The notes under the pieces are model-generated. The model was not told where the DNA came from. It searched no databases and was given only the letters and a program-made list of their open reading frames with translations. Source: JARYGU01 sp033795365 (GTDB lineage: Bacteria > Pseudomonadota > Alphaproteobacteria > Rhizobiales > Rhizobiaceae). Taken from it: a stretch of 64,000 nt of DNA. The position numbers and the translations under genes were made by a program. The stretch covers positions 62,001 to 126,000 of the forward strand of contig JARYGU010000014.1 of the NCBI GenBank assembly GCA_033795365.1, written 5' to 3'. Below, in pieces: positions 17,817-26,903 of the stretch. The first letter of the stretch is position 1; every line of letters begins with the position of its first letter.

Positions 17817-19223
17817 TCATGCCTTCCGACGCAGGCGGACGGCATAAAAACCATCGATACCACCGGCTTTTCCTTGCGAAGCCGGCAACATCGCCGGCGT
17901 CGTCCGTATCTCGCCGAGGGGCGTTATCGCCTCCTCGAGGCCCGGCCACTCCGAAGCTTCGACCGGTTCCCGCACCCACCCGGCCTGATCCGCGAGCACG
18001 CGGGCGATCATCTCTTCGCCCTCCAGGGGATCGAGGGAGCAGTTGGAGAAGACCAGCAAACCGCCTGGTCGCACAAGCGTCAGCGCATGACGGAGCAGAC
18101 GCTCCTGCAGGCGTGCCAGCTTTTCGATGTCCGCCGGTCCCTTGGTCCACAAGACGTCCGGGTGGCGCCGGATCGTTCCGGTGGAAGAGCAGGGCGCGTC
18201 GAGCAATGCGGCGTCGAAAAGTTCGTCGCTCCGGAAATCCGCCATGTTGATTTCCCGCGTCTGCGCCTTAAGCCCAAGGCGCTCGAGATTGGCGTGAAGA
18301 CGGTGCAGTCGGTTGGAGGACTGGTCGAGCGCAAGCACTTCGGCCCCGGCAAACGCAAGCTGTGCCGTCTTGCCTCCGGGCGCTGCACAGAGGTCGACGA
18401 TGCGGCTGCCTGCGACATCGCCGAAAAGCTTCGCCGGGATGCTCGCTGCCGCGTCCTGAACCCACCATTCGCCCTCGGAAAAGCCCTCCAGGGCCGAAAC
18501 CGCACCGGAAAAGGCAGACAGGCGGACGGAACCAGTGGGGAGAAGCGTGCCGCCGAGCCGCTCCGCCCAAGTGTCCGGGTCGGATTTGACGGTGATGTCG
18601 ATCGCAGCCGGTTGAAGCTGCACCTGCGCGATCTTTTCGGCGTGAGGGCGGCCGTAGACGGCAACCAGTCTCTCGAAGAACCAGCCCGGAATTGCCGGAA
18701 TCCTCTCCGCCGCGGCCAGTTGCACCGATTTTTCCCGGCCGAGGCGGCGGAGAACCGCGTTGACGAGATTGGCGAAACGTCGGCTTCGCGGATCAGCTTG
18801 CGCCTGCTCGACGGCAAGATCGACGGCGGAGTGATCCGGAACGTCGAGATAGAGAAGCTGAGCCGCCGCGACGACAAGGACATGGTGCAGGGCCCGGGCA
18901 CCTTCAGGCAGCGGCGTCTTTACCAGCGAGGAAAGAATCGCTTCGATGCGCGGAAGGTGGCGCAATGCCGTGTTGAGTATCGCGCGGACAAGCGCCCGGT
19001 CCGCTTCATTCAGCTCCCGATAGACCGGGTTTCCATGCTCGGCATCGAGCATTCCGTCCAGCGACGTGCGACGGTCGATCACCGCAGCGAGGATCTTCGT
19101 CGCGGCCTGCCGCGCCTTAAGGCCGGGCTTCGCCGGGCTTTCGACGCGCGGCGAGGGGGGAGAATTTCTCTTCCGATTATTTCGTTTCGCAAGCGTTTCA
19201 GATGATTTCGTGTCTGACGTCAA
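17817..19223 (-). CDS. rsmB: RsmB/Sun-family RNA (cytosine-C5) methyltransferase
   Basis: About 468 residues. The N-terminal NusB-like RNA-binding domain runs from about residue 35 to 165. The SAM domain has AAPGGKTAQL (motif I), LLDAPCSSTGTIRRHPDVLW (motif IV with a conserved Cys) and FSNCSLDPLEGEE (motif VI with the catalytic Cys). E. coli RsmB methylates C967 of 16S rRNA; the exact site here is inferred. The most likely start is TTG 19223, overlapping the htpX stop as TTGA with AAAGG upstream; TTG 19265 is an alternative. No ATG gives a full-length NusB domain. Confidence 0.85.
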   Translation of the reverse strand: MTSDTKSSETLAKRNNRKRNSPPSPRVESPAKPGLKARQAATKILAAVIDRRTSLDGMLDAEHGNPVYRELNEADRALVRAILNTALRHLPRIEAILSSLVKTPLPEGARALHHVLVVAAAQLLYLDVPDHSAVDLAVEQAQADPRSRRFANLVNAVLRRLGREKSVQLAAAERIPAIPGWFFERLVAVYGRPHAEKIAQVQLQPAAIDITVKSDPDTWAERLGGTLLPTGSVRLSAFSGAVSALEGFSEGEWWVQDAAASIPAKLFGDVAGSRIVDLCAAPGGKTAQLAFAGAEVLALDQSSNRLHRLHANLERLGLKAQTREINMADFRSDELFDAALLDAPCSSTGTIRRHPDVLWTKGPADIEKLARLQERLLRHALTLVRPGGLLVFSNCSLDPLEGEEMIARVLADQAGWVREPVEASEWPGLEEAITPLGEIRTTPAMLPASQGKAGGIDGFYAVRLRRKA

Positions 19224-20179
19224 GACCAGGGACCTTTCGGCGGTTCCGAACCACCGCGTCCCCAACCCGTCGTCGGCACGGAGCGCGATTTGCGCACCGC
19301 ATTATCAGTCCGCGCCGGCCCGGTCGAGCCTTGTTGCATGTCGCGGGCCATTCCCTCCAGGGCGGCGATACGGTTTTCCGTGTTCGGATGCGTGGAGAAA
19401 AGATTGTCCATGCGCTCGCCCGAAAGCGGGTTGATGATGAACATATGCGCTGTCGCGGGATTGCGTTCGGCCTGATTGTTCGGAACACGGCCGGCGGCGA
19501 TCGCGATCTTCTTCAGCGCGGAGGAAAGCCACAGAGGATTGCCGCAAATCTCTGCGCCGCGCCGGTCGGCCGAATATTCGCGCGTCCGGCTGATCGCCAT
19601 CTGCACCAGCATTGCGGCGAAAGGCGCGACGATCATCGCGACGAGAATGCCGATGAAACCGAGCGGATTGTTGTTTTCCCTGTTGCCACCAAAGAACATC
19701 GCAAAATTGGCGAGCATGGAGATCGCACCGGCGATCGTTGCCGTGAGCGTCATCGTCAGAGTGTCACGGTTCTGGATATGCGCCAGCTCATGGGCCATCA
19801 CGCCCGCAACCTCCTCATAAGAAAGAGCGCGCAGAAGGCCGGTCGAGGCGGCGACGGCCGCATTCTGCGGGTTGCGCCCGGTGGCGAAAGCGTTCGGCTG
19901 GTCGCTGTTGATGACATAGACCCGCGGCATCGGCAGGCCGGCGCGCGCGGCAAGGTCCCGCACGATACCGTAATATTCCGGTGCGGTGCGCTCATCGACC
20001 TCCTGCGCGCCATACATGGAAAGGACCATGCGGTCGGAATTCCAGTAGGAGAAGAAGTTCATCGCGGCCGCGACCACGAGGGCGATCATCATGCCGCCCC
20101 TGCCGCCGATGAGGAACCCGACCGCCATGAACAGCGCGGTCATGAATGCAAGCAGCATGGCCGTACGAATCATATTCAT
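19220..20179 (-). CDS. htpX: Membrane zinc metalloprotease HtpX
   Basis: 319 residues, M48 peptidase. Two hydrophobic N-terminal helices (residues 5-22 and about 30-48) are followed by the zinc motif HELAH in VMAHELAHIQNRD. A second pair of helices and the third ligand Glu in SRTREYSADRRGAE complete the family layout. HtpX degrades damaged inner-membrane proteins together with FtsH. ATG 20179 has GGAGAC 5 nt upstream; ATG 20173 is also possible. It overlaps the downstream rsmB-like gene by 4 nt. A parS site lies 36 nt upstream of the start. Confidence 0.93.
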   Translation of the reverse strand: MNMIRTAMLLAFMTALFMAVGFLIGGRGGMMIALVVAAAMNFFSYWNSDRMVLSMYGAQEVDERTAPEYYGIVRDLAARAGLPMPRVYVINSDQPNAFATGRNPQNAAVAASTGLLRALSYEEVAGVMAHELAHIQNRDTLTMTLTATIAGAISMLANFAMFFGGNRENNNPLGFIGILVAMIVAPFAAMLVQMAISRTREYSADRRGAEICGNPLWLSSALKKIAIAAGRVPNNQAERNPATAHMFIINPLSGERMDNLFSTHPNTENRIAALEGMARDMQQGSTGPARTDNAVRKSRSVPTTGWGRGGSEPPKGPWS

Positions 20180-20214
20180 TTCTGTCTCCGCTCCATCAAG
20201 CGTTCCGGGGTCGG

Positions 20215-20230
20215 TGTTTCACGTGAATCA
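20215..20230. other. parS site 1 (ParB binding site)
   Basis: TGTTTCACGTGAATCA matches the 16-bp bacterial parS consensus TGTTTCACGTGAAACA except at one position. It lies in the gap between htpX and the DUF1674 gene. Confidence 0.85.
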
Positions 20231-20309
20231 GCGTTTTGCCTTGCGCATTTTCACCCTATATGATGGGAAACACACATGCTTTCTTCAATATCCGAGGAAA
20301 CGGAACCTC

Positions 20310-20507
20310 ATGCAAGGTGACAACGACAACGCGCCGGGAAAGGGCAGGTTTCTCCCGTCGGCAGCGCTACGCGCACTGAAAGAAGCGGAAGAGCGGCGTT
20401 CGAAGGCGAAACCGGAAACGCCGGCACCGGAGTTCGGCGGGCGCGGTGGTCCCGATCCGGCCCGCTTCGGTGACTGGGAGATCAAAGGCCGCGCCATCGA
20501 CTTTTAG
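20310..20507 (+). CDS. DUF1674 protein, SDHAF4-like
   Basis: 65 residues. The C-terminal half, GGRGGPDPARFGDWEIKGR followed by AIDF, is the hallmark of DUF1674, the family that includes the mitochondrial succinate dehydrogenase assembly factor SDHAF4. By analogy it may bind the flavinylated SdhA subunit during complex II assembly; this is inference for the bacterial protein. The N-terminal half is charged and probably disordered. ATG 20310 has GGAAACGGAA upstream. No sdh genes are in the window. Confidence 0.85.
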   Translation: MQGDNDNAPGKGRFLPSAALRALKEAEERRSKAKPETPAPEFGGRGGPDPARFGDWEIKGRAIDF

Positions 20508-20555
20508 GTTTAATTTCCTGTTGCCATCACCGAAATAGCGGAATATATTCCTCTA

Positions 20556-21014
20556 ATGGAATCAACCGCTCGCTTTCTCTTGTTTCCGGCTCTCTTTTTC
20601 TTTCCCGCTTGTGCGCCCGTGGAAGGAGCCGAGCGTATTGCAGGGCCTGTCGAGGCAGAGATCGTCCGGATTGTCGACGGCGACACCTTGCTGGTTTCCG
20701 CAAGGCCGTGGCCGCAGCAAAGCGTCGAGGTCTATGTCCGGTTGCGGGGCATCGATACGCCGGAGTTGCGCGCACAATGCCCGGCGACGCGACAACAGGC
20801 AAAGAGAGCCAAGGCGATGCTTGCCGAACTTCTGGAAAATCAGACGCGAATCCTGTTGACCGACATCGAAGGCGACAAGTTCTTCGGGCGGGTGGTCGCC
20901 GATGTGCAGCTTTCCACGGGCGGGAATCCGGCTTACGATCTGATCGCGACGGGACTTGCCGTTCCTTATGAGGGCGGCGCCAGAGTGGCGCCGATCTGTG
21001 CCTTTTCCGGCTGA
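20556..21014 (+). CDS. Secreted thermonuclease-like (SNase fold) protein
   Basis: 152 residues. A hydrophobic leader (ARFLLFPALFFFPACAP) suggests export; the Cys in FFPAC could be a lipobox but the match is poor. The mature part has IVDGDTLLV, RLRGIDTPELRAQC and EGDKFFGRVVADV, typical of staphylococcal-nuclease-fold proteins, with the Asp and Arg residues expected for calcium binding and catalysis. It may cut nucleic acid in the periplasm or outside the cell. It lies 48 nt after the DUF1674 gene in the same direction and converges on acs with only 43 nt between. Confidence 0.75.
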   Translation: MESTARFLLFPALFFFPACAPVEGAERIAGPVEAEIVRIVDGDTLLVSARPWPQQSVEVYVRLRGIDTPELRAQCPATRQQAKRAKAMLAELLENQTRILLTDIEGDKFFGRVVADVQLSTGGNPAYDLIATGLAVPYEGGARVAPICAFSG

Positions 21015-21057
21015 GGAGCGGCACAGATCGCACTATCTTGGCGCCGCCTCTCCTTGA

Positions 21058-23013
21058 TCAGCCGCCGGCTTTGTTCTGCCGGTTGGCGATGAGATCGTCG
21101 ACGACGGCAGGGTCGGCGAGGGTGGAAGTATCGCCGAGCGAACCATAATCATCCTCGGCGATCTTGCGCAGGATGCGGCGCATGATCTTGCCTGACCGGG
21201 TCTTCGGCAGGCCCGGCGAGAACTGGATCTTGTCCGGCGTGGCAATCGGACCGATCTCCTTGCGCACATGCTTGATCAGGTCCTGGCGGAGCGCGTCGTT
21301 GCCTTCCTCGCCCGCCATCAGCGACACGTAGCAATAGATGCCCTGCCCCTTGAGACTGTGCGGGTAGCCGACAACGGCGGCTTCCGACACGAGGTGGTGC
21401 GAGACGAGCGCCGATTCGACCTCTGCAGTTCCGAGCCGGTGACCCGAGACATTGAGCACGTCATCGACACGGCCTGTGATCCAGTAATAGCCGTCCTCGT
21501 CGCGGCGGCAGCCGTCGCCGGTGAAATACTTGCCCTTGTATGTGGAGAAATAGGTCTGGATGAAACGCTGATGATCGCCATAGACCGTGCGCATCTGTCC
21601 GGGCCAGCTATCGGTAATGCAGAGATTGCCGTCGGCGGCTCCCTCCAGCACGTTCCCTTCATTGTCGACCAGCTGCGGCTTCACGCCGAAGAACGGCCGC
21701 GTCGCCGAGCCGGGCTTGAGGTCGGTCGCCCCCGGCAGCGGCGTGATCAGGATGCCTCCGGTTTCCGTCTGCCACCAGGTATCCACGATCGGGCAGCGCT
21801 CGTCGCCGACGACGTGATAGTACCATTCCCAGGCTTCCGGATTGATCGGCTCGCCCACCGAGCCGAGCAGGCGAAGCGAGGAGCGTGAGGAGCGCTTGAC
21901 GAAGGCGTCGCCGGCGCCCATCAGCGCGCGGATCGCTGTCGGCGCGGTATAGAATGTATTGACCTTGTGCTTGTCGACCACTTCCCAAAAGCGGCCGGCA
22001 TCCGGGAAGTTCGGCACGCCCTCGAACATCAGCGTGGTGGCGCGGTTCGCGAGCGGCCCGTAGACGATATAGGAGTGACCCGTCACCCATCCGACATCGG
22101 CCGTACACCAGTAGATGTCTCCGTCCTGATAATCGAAGACATATTTGTGCGTCATCGAGGCGAAGACGAGATAACCACCGGTCGTGTGCAGGACGCCCTT
22201 CGGCTTGCCGGTCGAGCCCGACGTATAGAGGATGAAGAGTGGATCCTCCGCCTTCATCCTGGCCGGCGGACAATCGCGCGGCACGCTGGCGATCTCCTGA
22301 TGGTACCAGAGATCGCGTCCGGGCGCCCAGCCGGTCTTGCCGCCGGTGCGGCGAACCACGAGCACCTTGTTGACGATAACATGATGCTTGGCCGCGATAT
22401 CGATCGCCGTATCGGTATTCTCCTTGAGCGGGATAGGCTTGCCGCCGCGAACCCCTTCGTCGCAGGTGATCACGAAAGTCGATTGGCAATCGATGATGCG
22501 GCCGGCCAGCGCATCGGGAGAAAAACCGCCGAAGACGACCGAGTGGATGGCGCCGATGCGAGCGCAGGCCAGCATCGCATAGGCAGCCTCGGGGATCATC
22601 GGCATGTAGATCGTGACGCGGTCGCCTTTCTTGACGCCGTGCTTCTTCATAACATTGGCGAGGCGGCAGACATGCTCGTAGAGTTCGTTATAGGTGATCT
22701 TCTTGTCGATATAGGGATTGTCGCCTTCCCAGATGATCGCGACCTGGTCGCCATGCGCCTTCAGATGCCGGTCGATGCAATTGTAGGAGACGTTCGTTAT
22801 CCCGTCCTCGAACCACTTGATCGAGACACGGCCGGTGAAGGAGGTGTTCTTCACCTTGGTATAAGGCTTGAACCAGTCGATACGCATGCCGTGCTTGTCC
22901 CAGAACCGCTCCGGGTTCTCCACGCTCTCGCGATACCATTTCTGATAGGTATCGTTGTCGATCAGCGCACGGCTCTTGGCGGATTTGAGAACCGGGTAAG
23001 TTTTGACAGACAT
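21058..23013 (-). CDS. acs: Acetyl-CoA synthetase
   Basis: 651 residues, normal for AMP-forming Acs. It converts acetate, ATP and CoA to acetyl-CoA. Seen are the P-loop-like ILYTSGSTGKPKGVLH (A3), the hinge region ITGRVDDVLNVSGHRLGTAE, and the C-terminal LPKTRSGKIMRR with the Lys that is acetylated in known Acs proteins. DTWWQTETGG and the tryptophan-containing acetate pocket support acetate over longer acids. ATG 23013 has GAGGAGGAG 5 nt upstream; the longer ORF to 23061 is unlikely. A 233-nt gap separates it from the divergent trcR gene and must hold both promoters. Confidence 0.95.
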   Translation of the reverse strand: MSVKTYPVLKSAKSRALIDNDTYQKWYRESVENPERFWDKHGMRIDWFKPYTKVKNTSFTGRVSIKWFEDGITNVSYNCIDRHLKAHGDQVAIIWEGDNPYIDKKITYNELYEHVCRLANVMKKHGVKKGDRVTIYMPMIPEAAYAMLACARIGAIHSVVFGGFSPDALAGRIIDCQSTFVITCDEGVRGGKPIPLKENTDTAIDIAAKHHVIVNKVLVVRRTGGKTGWAPGRDLWYHQEIASVPRDCPPARMKAEDPLFILYTSGSTGKPKGVLHTTGGYLVFASMTHKYVFDYQDGDIYWCTADVGWVTGHSYIVYGPLANRATTLMFEGVPNFPDAGRFWEVVDKHKVNTFYTAPTAIRALMGAGDAFVKRSSRSSLRLLGSVGEPINPEAWEWYYHVVGDERCPIVDTWWQTETGGILITPLPGATDLKPGSATRPFFGVKPQLVDNEGNVLEGAADGNLCITDSWPGQMRTVYGDHQRFIQTYFSTYKGKYFTGDGCRRDEDGYYWITGRVDDVLNVSGHRLGTAEVESALVSHHLVSEAAVVGYPHSLKGQGIYCYVSLMAGEEGNDALRQDLIKHVRKEIGPIATPDKIQFSPGLPKTRSGKIMRRILRKIAEDDYGSLGDTSTLADPAVVDDLIANRQNKAGG

Positions 23014-23246
23014 GAACTCCTCCTCATGCGATGCAGGCGGAAATGCAGGTCCCTCCCGCATATTTCCAGAATACGGGTGCCATACATATCAGGTCAAAGT
23101 CTTCCGGCAATTAGACAAAGGTCATTTGCCGCGGAAGAATTGCATTTCTGCGAGAGCGGCGTTATAGAGGGGCGAATTCCCGGAAATTAGTGGTTTGATA
23201 CCCACGGCCCGCGACACCGGCGCGGACGGACAGAAGGACTATACCC

Positions 23247-23948
23247 ATGGCTCAACAACTGCTCATGCCAAAGGCGACGGCCGTGTGGCTCGTTGACAAC
23301 ACGGCACTGTCGTTCGACCAAATCGCACAATTCTGCAAGCTTCACCCGCTCGAGGTGAAGGCGATCGCGGATGGCGAATCGGCGCAGGGAATCAAGGGCC
23401 TCGACCCCATCGCGACAGGGCAGCTTTCCCGCGAGGAGATCGCCCGCGCCGAGGCCAATCCGGCCCACAAGCTGAAGCTCTCCGAGCCGAAGGTGCGCGT
23501 GCCTGAATCCAAGCGCAAGGGCCCGCGCTACACGCCCGTCTCCAAGCGCCAGGACCGGCCGAACGCCATTCTCTGGCTCGTGCGCAATCATCCCGAACTG
23601 AAGGACGCGCAGATCTCCCGGCTTGTTGGCACCACCAAGTCGACGATCGAGCAGATCCGCGACCGCACTCATTGGAACTCGGCGAACCTTACGCCGATGG
23701 ACCCGGTGACGCTGGGCCTCTGCTCCCAGATCGATCTCGATCTGGAAGTCGAAAGGGCCTCCAAGGGCCGCCCGCTGCCGAGCGCCGCAGATCTCGGCGC
23801 GACGCTGGAACCGGCACGCGAAACGGAGAAGCTGCCCTACAGCGACCGCGAGGAGGACCAGGAAATCGACGCCGATGCCGTCTTCGCCAAACTGAAGTCG
23901 CTGAAGTCGTCCAGCAAGGACGAAGACGAGGACGAGGATCGCTTCTGA
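23247..23948 (+). CDS. trcR: DUF1013 protein, cell cycle transcriptional regulator TrcR
   Basis: 233 residues. The opening PKATAVWLVDNTALSFDQIA and the repeated helix-turn-helix-like block (ISRLVGTTKSTIEQIRDRTH) identify the alphaproteobacterial DUF1013 family, named TrcR after the Caulobacter protein that associates with RNA polymerase and affects cell-cycle gene transcription. The C-terminal 40 residues are very acidic, ending in a run of Glu and Asp. The gene is followed by a terminator and converges on prpE. Confidence 0.85.
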   Translation: MAQQLLMPKATAVWLVDNTALSFDQIAQFCKLHPLEVKAIADGESAQGIKGLDPIATGQLSREEIARAEANPAHKLKLSEPKVRVPESKRKGPRYTPVSKRQDRPNAILWLVRNHPELKDAQISRLVGTTKSTIEQIRDRTHWNSANLTPMDPVTLGLCSQIDLDLEVERASKGRPLPSAADLGATLEPARETEKLPYSDREEDQEIDADAVFAKLKSLKSSSKDEDEDEDRF

Positions 23949-23975
23949 TCCTCACGCTTTCCATTTCGCATGAAC

Positions 23976-24003
23976 AAACCCGGCTTCATCGGCCGGGTTT
24001 TTT
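23976..24003 (+). terminator. Terminator after trcR
   Basis: ACCCGGC (23978-23984) pairs with GCCGGGT (23992-23998) around a 7-nt loop and runs into six Ts. The A-rich left flank gives a shorter T run on the other strand, so it may serve prpE as well. Confidence 0.88.
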
Positions 24004-24010
24004 GTTGCCG

Positions 24011-25918
24011 TCAGATTCCGATGCCTCGCGCGGAAAGCGCCTTTGCGATCTCCTCCAAGACAACCGGATCATCGATCGTCGCCGGCATCTTCCATTCCTC
24101 GCCGTCCGCGATCTTCTGCATGGTGCCGCGCAGGATCTTGCCGGATCTGGTCTTCGGCAGCCGCTTGACGCAGATCGCCGTCTTGAAAGCCGCGACGGGT
24201 CCGATCCGCTCGCGGACCAGCGCAATCACCTCGCGTTCGATTTCCGATGATTCACGTGAAACACCATTGTTGAGTACAAGAAAGCCGGCCGGCACCTGCC
24301 CTTTGACCGGATCGGCGATGCCGACGACCGCACATTCGGCGACATCGGAATGGGTGGCGCAGACCTCCTCCATCGCGCCCGTCGAGAGACGATGGCCCGC
24401 GACGTTGATGATGTCGTCGGTGCGCGACATGATGAAGACATAGCCGTCCTCGTCGACATAGCCCGCATCCGCCGTCTTGTAGTAGCCCGGAAATTCCGCA
24501 AGGCAGGCGCTGCGGAAACGCGCATCGGCATTCCAGAAGGTCGGAAGGCAACCGGGCGGAAGCGGAAGCTTGACGGCAATATTGCCGAGCGTGCCCGGCA
24601 CGACGGGGCTGCCTGCATCGTCAAACACATGAATGTCGTATCCCGGCATCGGCACCGTCGGCGAACCATGCTTGACCGGGAGAGCGCCGAGACCGAGGGG
24701 ATTGCCGGCGATCGCCCAGCCCGTCTCGGTCTGCCACCAGTGATCGATGATCGGAATACCGAGCTTCTTTTCGGCCCAGTGCAGCGTATCCGGGTCGGCG
24801 CGTTCCCCGGCAAGGAAGAGCGCACGGAGGGTCGAGAGATCGTAGCGGCGTATCTGCTCGCCCTCCGGATCCTCCTTGCGGATCGCGCGAAACGCCGTCG
24901 GAGCTGTGAAGAAGACGGAGACGCCATAATCGGCGATGACCCGCCAGAAGGCACCGGCATCGGGCGTGCCGACAGGCTTGCCCTCGTAGAGAACGGTCGT
25001 CGCACCGATCAGCAGCGGCCCATAGACGATATAGGAATGGCCGACCACCCAGCCGATATCGGACGCTGTCCAGAACACTTCGCCCGGCGCCACGCCGTAG
25101 AGCGCACGCATCGACCACGCCAGCGCAACCATGTAGCCGCCATTGTCGCGTATGACGCCCTTAGGCTGGCCGGTCGTGCCGGAAGTATAGAGAATATAAA
25201 GCGGATCGATCGCAAGCACGGGCACGCAGTCCGCTTCGCGTCCCTCAGCCTTCGCCTGCGCGAGCGCTTCGGCGAAATCTATGTCGCGTCCTTCCGTCAT
25301 GGAGGCCCTGAGCTCCGGGCGTTGCAGGATGAGGCAGTGGCGCGGCTTGTGCTTCGCCATACCGATCGCCGCATCCAGGAGCGGCTTGTAGGCGACCACC
25401 CGTCCGGGCTCTATGCCGCAGCTCGCCGTCACGATCAGGCTTGCGGTCGAATCGTCGATCCGCGCGGCAAGCTCGCTTGCCGCAAAGCCGCCGAAAACGA
25501 CGGAATGGATGGCACCGAGACGCGCGCAGGCGAGCATCGTGAAAACCGCTTGCGGCACCATCGGCATGTAGATGATGACCCGGTCTCCCTTGCCGATGCC
25601 GAGGCCGGCGAGCACGCCCGCGAGCGACCTCACTTCCGCAAGCATTTCCGCGTAAGTGAAGCGTTGCCGGCTATCGGTGACGGGACTGTCGTGGATCAGC
25701 GCCGTCTGCCCGCCGCGACCGGAAAGGACGTGCCGATCCAGACAGTTGTGACAGGTGTTCGTTTCACCATCGGGAAACCAGCGCCCGTAAACCCCAAGGG
25801 AAGGATCAAGAACCGTCTTAGGCGGCCGGAACCAATCTATCGCCGCGCCTGCCTGGCTCCAGAAGGTGAGGGGATCCGATTTCCAGGCTTGATAGACCTG
25901 CCCGTAGCTGCTGTTCAT
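24011..25918 (-). CDS. prpE: Propionyl-CoA synthetase
   Basis: 635 residues, AMP-forming acyl-CoA synthetase. It has ILYTSGTTGQPKGVIRDNGG, the hinge MSRTDDIINVAGHRLSTG and LPKTRSGKILRG with the catalytic Lys. The N-terminal SYGQVYQAWKSDP and CHNCLDRH blocks and RDNGGYMVAL are typical of PrpE rather than Acs, so propionate is the likely substrate; acetate activity is possible. ATG 25918 has GGGAGGA upstream. A parS site lies inside the 3' part of the coding sequence at 24248-24263. Confidence 0.88.
   Translation of the reverse strand: MNSSYGQVYQAWKSDPLTFWSQAGAAIDWFRPPKTVLDPSLGVYGRWFPDGETNTCHNCLDRHVLSGRGGQTALIHDSPVTDSRQRFTYAEMLAEVRSLAGVLAGLGIGKGDRVIIYMPMVPQAVFTMLACARLGAIHSVVFGGFAASELAARIDDSTASLIVTASCGIEPGRVVAYKPLLDAAIGMAKHKPRHCLILQRPELRASMTEGRDIDFAEALAQAKAEGREADCVPVLAIDPLYILYTSGTTGQPKGVIRDNGGYMVALAWSMRALYGVAPGEVFWTASDIGWVVGHSYIVYGPLLIGATTVLYEGKPVGTPDAGAFWRVIADYGVSVFFTAPTAFRAIRKEDPEGEQIRRYDLSTLRALFLAGERADPDTLHWAEKKLGIPIIDHWWQTETGWAIAGNPLGLGALPVKHGSPTVPMPGYDIHVFDDAGSPVVPGTLGNIAVKLPLPPGCLPTFWNADARFRSACLAEFPGYYKTADAGYVDEDGYVFIMSRTDDIINVAGHRLSTGAMEEVCATHSDVAECAVVGIADPVKGQVPAGFLVLNNGVSRESSEIEREVIALVRERIGPVAAFKTAICVKRLPKTRSGKILRGTMQKIADGEEWKMPATIDDPVVLEEIAKALSARGIGI
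24248..24263. other. parS site 2, inside prpE
   Basis: TGATTCACGTGAAACA, one mismatch to the parS consensus. It lies within the prpE reading frame, where it encodes part of a variable region near the C-terminus. Confidence 0.85.
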
Positions 25919-26042
25919 TTTTTTCCTCCCGCATGAGCGGCGGTGGGCAGAGCCGCCGCCTCGACAGAAGGATAGGATGAGCAGGTGAAGGAGGGAAGGG
26001 CGACGAAAGTCAGGTCGAGGCGCGATATTCCCTCCCGCCGCG

Positions 26043-26702
26043 TCAGCGCGCGCCGAAAATGGCCGACCCCACGCGAACGCTCGTTGCGCCAAAAGCGACC
26101 GCCGTCTCATAATCACCCGACATACCCATCGAGAGCTTCTCGGCGCCGCACCTTCTTGCTAGCTTCGCAAGCAAGGCGAAATGCGGACCGGGATTCTCGT
26201 CCGCCGGCGGAATGCACATCAGCCCCTCGATCGATAGACCGAGCTCATCGCGGCAGAAGGCAACGAAGTCCGCGGAATCGTCGGGCGCGATGCCCGCCTT
26301 CTGCGGCTCCAGTCCGGTATTGACCTGTACAAAGAGGCGGGGGGTAAGTCCCTGACGGGTGATTTCCGCGGCGATGGCACGCGCAATCTTCTCGCGGTCG
26401 ACGGTTTCGATGACATCGAAAAGGGCAACGGCGTCGGCAGCCTTGTTCGATTGCAACGGACCAATGAGATGCAGCTCGATGTCCGAAAACTCGTCCTTGA
26501 GCGCAGGCCACTTTCCCTGCGCCTCCTGAACGCGGTTCTCGCCGAAGACGCGCTGGCCTGCCGCCAGAGCCGGGCGCACTGCCTCGGCTTCGAATGTCTT
26601 GGAGACGGCAACCAGCGTGACCGCATCGGGCTTGCGGCCCGCGGACAAGCTCGCCTTGCGGATTCTCTCCCGGACCTCCTGCAGGCGATCTTGCGTTTTC
26701 AT
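26043..26702 (-). CDS. YggS/PLPBP-family PLP-binding protein
   Basis: 219 residues, single-domain TIM barrel that binds pyridoxal 5'-phosphate and helps keep PLP and amino acid pools balanced; no enzyme activity is known for the family. The PLP lysine is in TLVAVSKTFEAEAVRPAL, and GENRVQEAQGKW, HLIGPLQSNKA and LSMGMSGDYETAVAFGATSVR are family blocks. ATG 26702 has AAGGGGAA upstream. It is divergent from leuS across a 201-nt gap. Confidence 0.92.
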   Translation of the reverse strand: MKTQDRLQEVRERIRKASLSAGRKPDAVTLVAVSKTFEAEAVRPALAAGQRVFGENRVQEAQGKWPALKDEFSDIELHLIGPLQSNKAADAVALFDVIETVDREKIARAIAAEITRQGLTPRLFVQVNTGLEPQKAGIAPDDSADFVAFCRDELGLSIEGLMCIPPADENPGPHFALLAKLARRCGAEKLSMGMSGDYETAVAFGATSVRVGSAIFGAR

Positions 26703-26903
26703 GACGTTCCCCTTTCGCGGCAGACGGATTCGAGAGGCAACTAACCAAATCCCCGCCGCTTGCCAAGCGCGCCGGGCCGGATCCGCCGCATTTCGCGCCA
26801 GACGGCGAGCCTTGCAAACTTGACGCTACGGCGGTTTCATGGTGAAGGTCACCGCACATATTCGCATGGGCTGCACGCCCCAGACTTCCGGAACATCAAC
26901 AAC

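Noticed and set aside
21058..25918. acs and prpE as a recent tandem duplication
   Set aside because: The two enzymes differ clearly in their N-terminal blocks and pocket regions and are separated by trcR; they are old paralogues.
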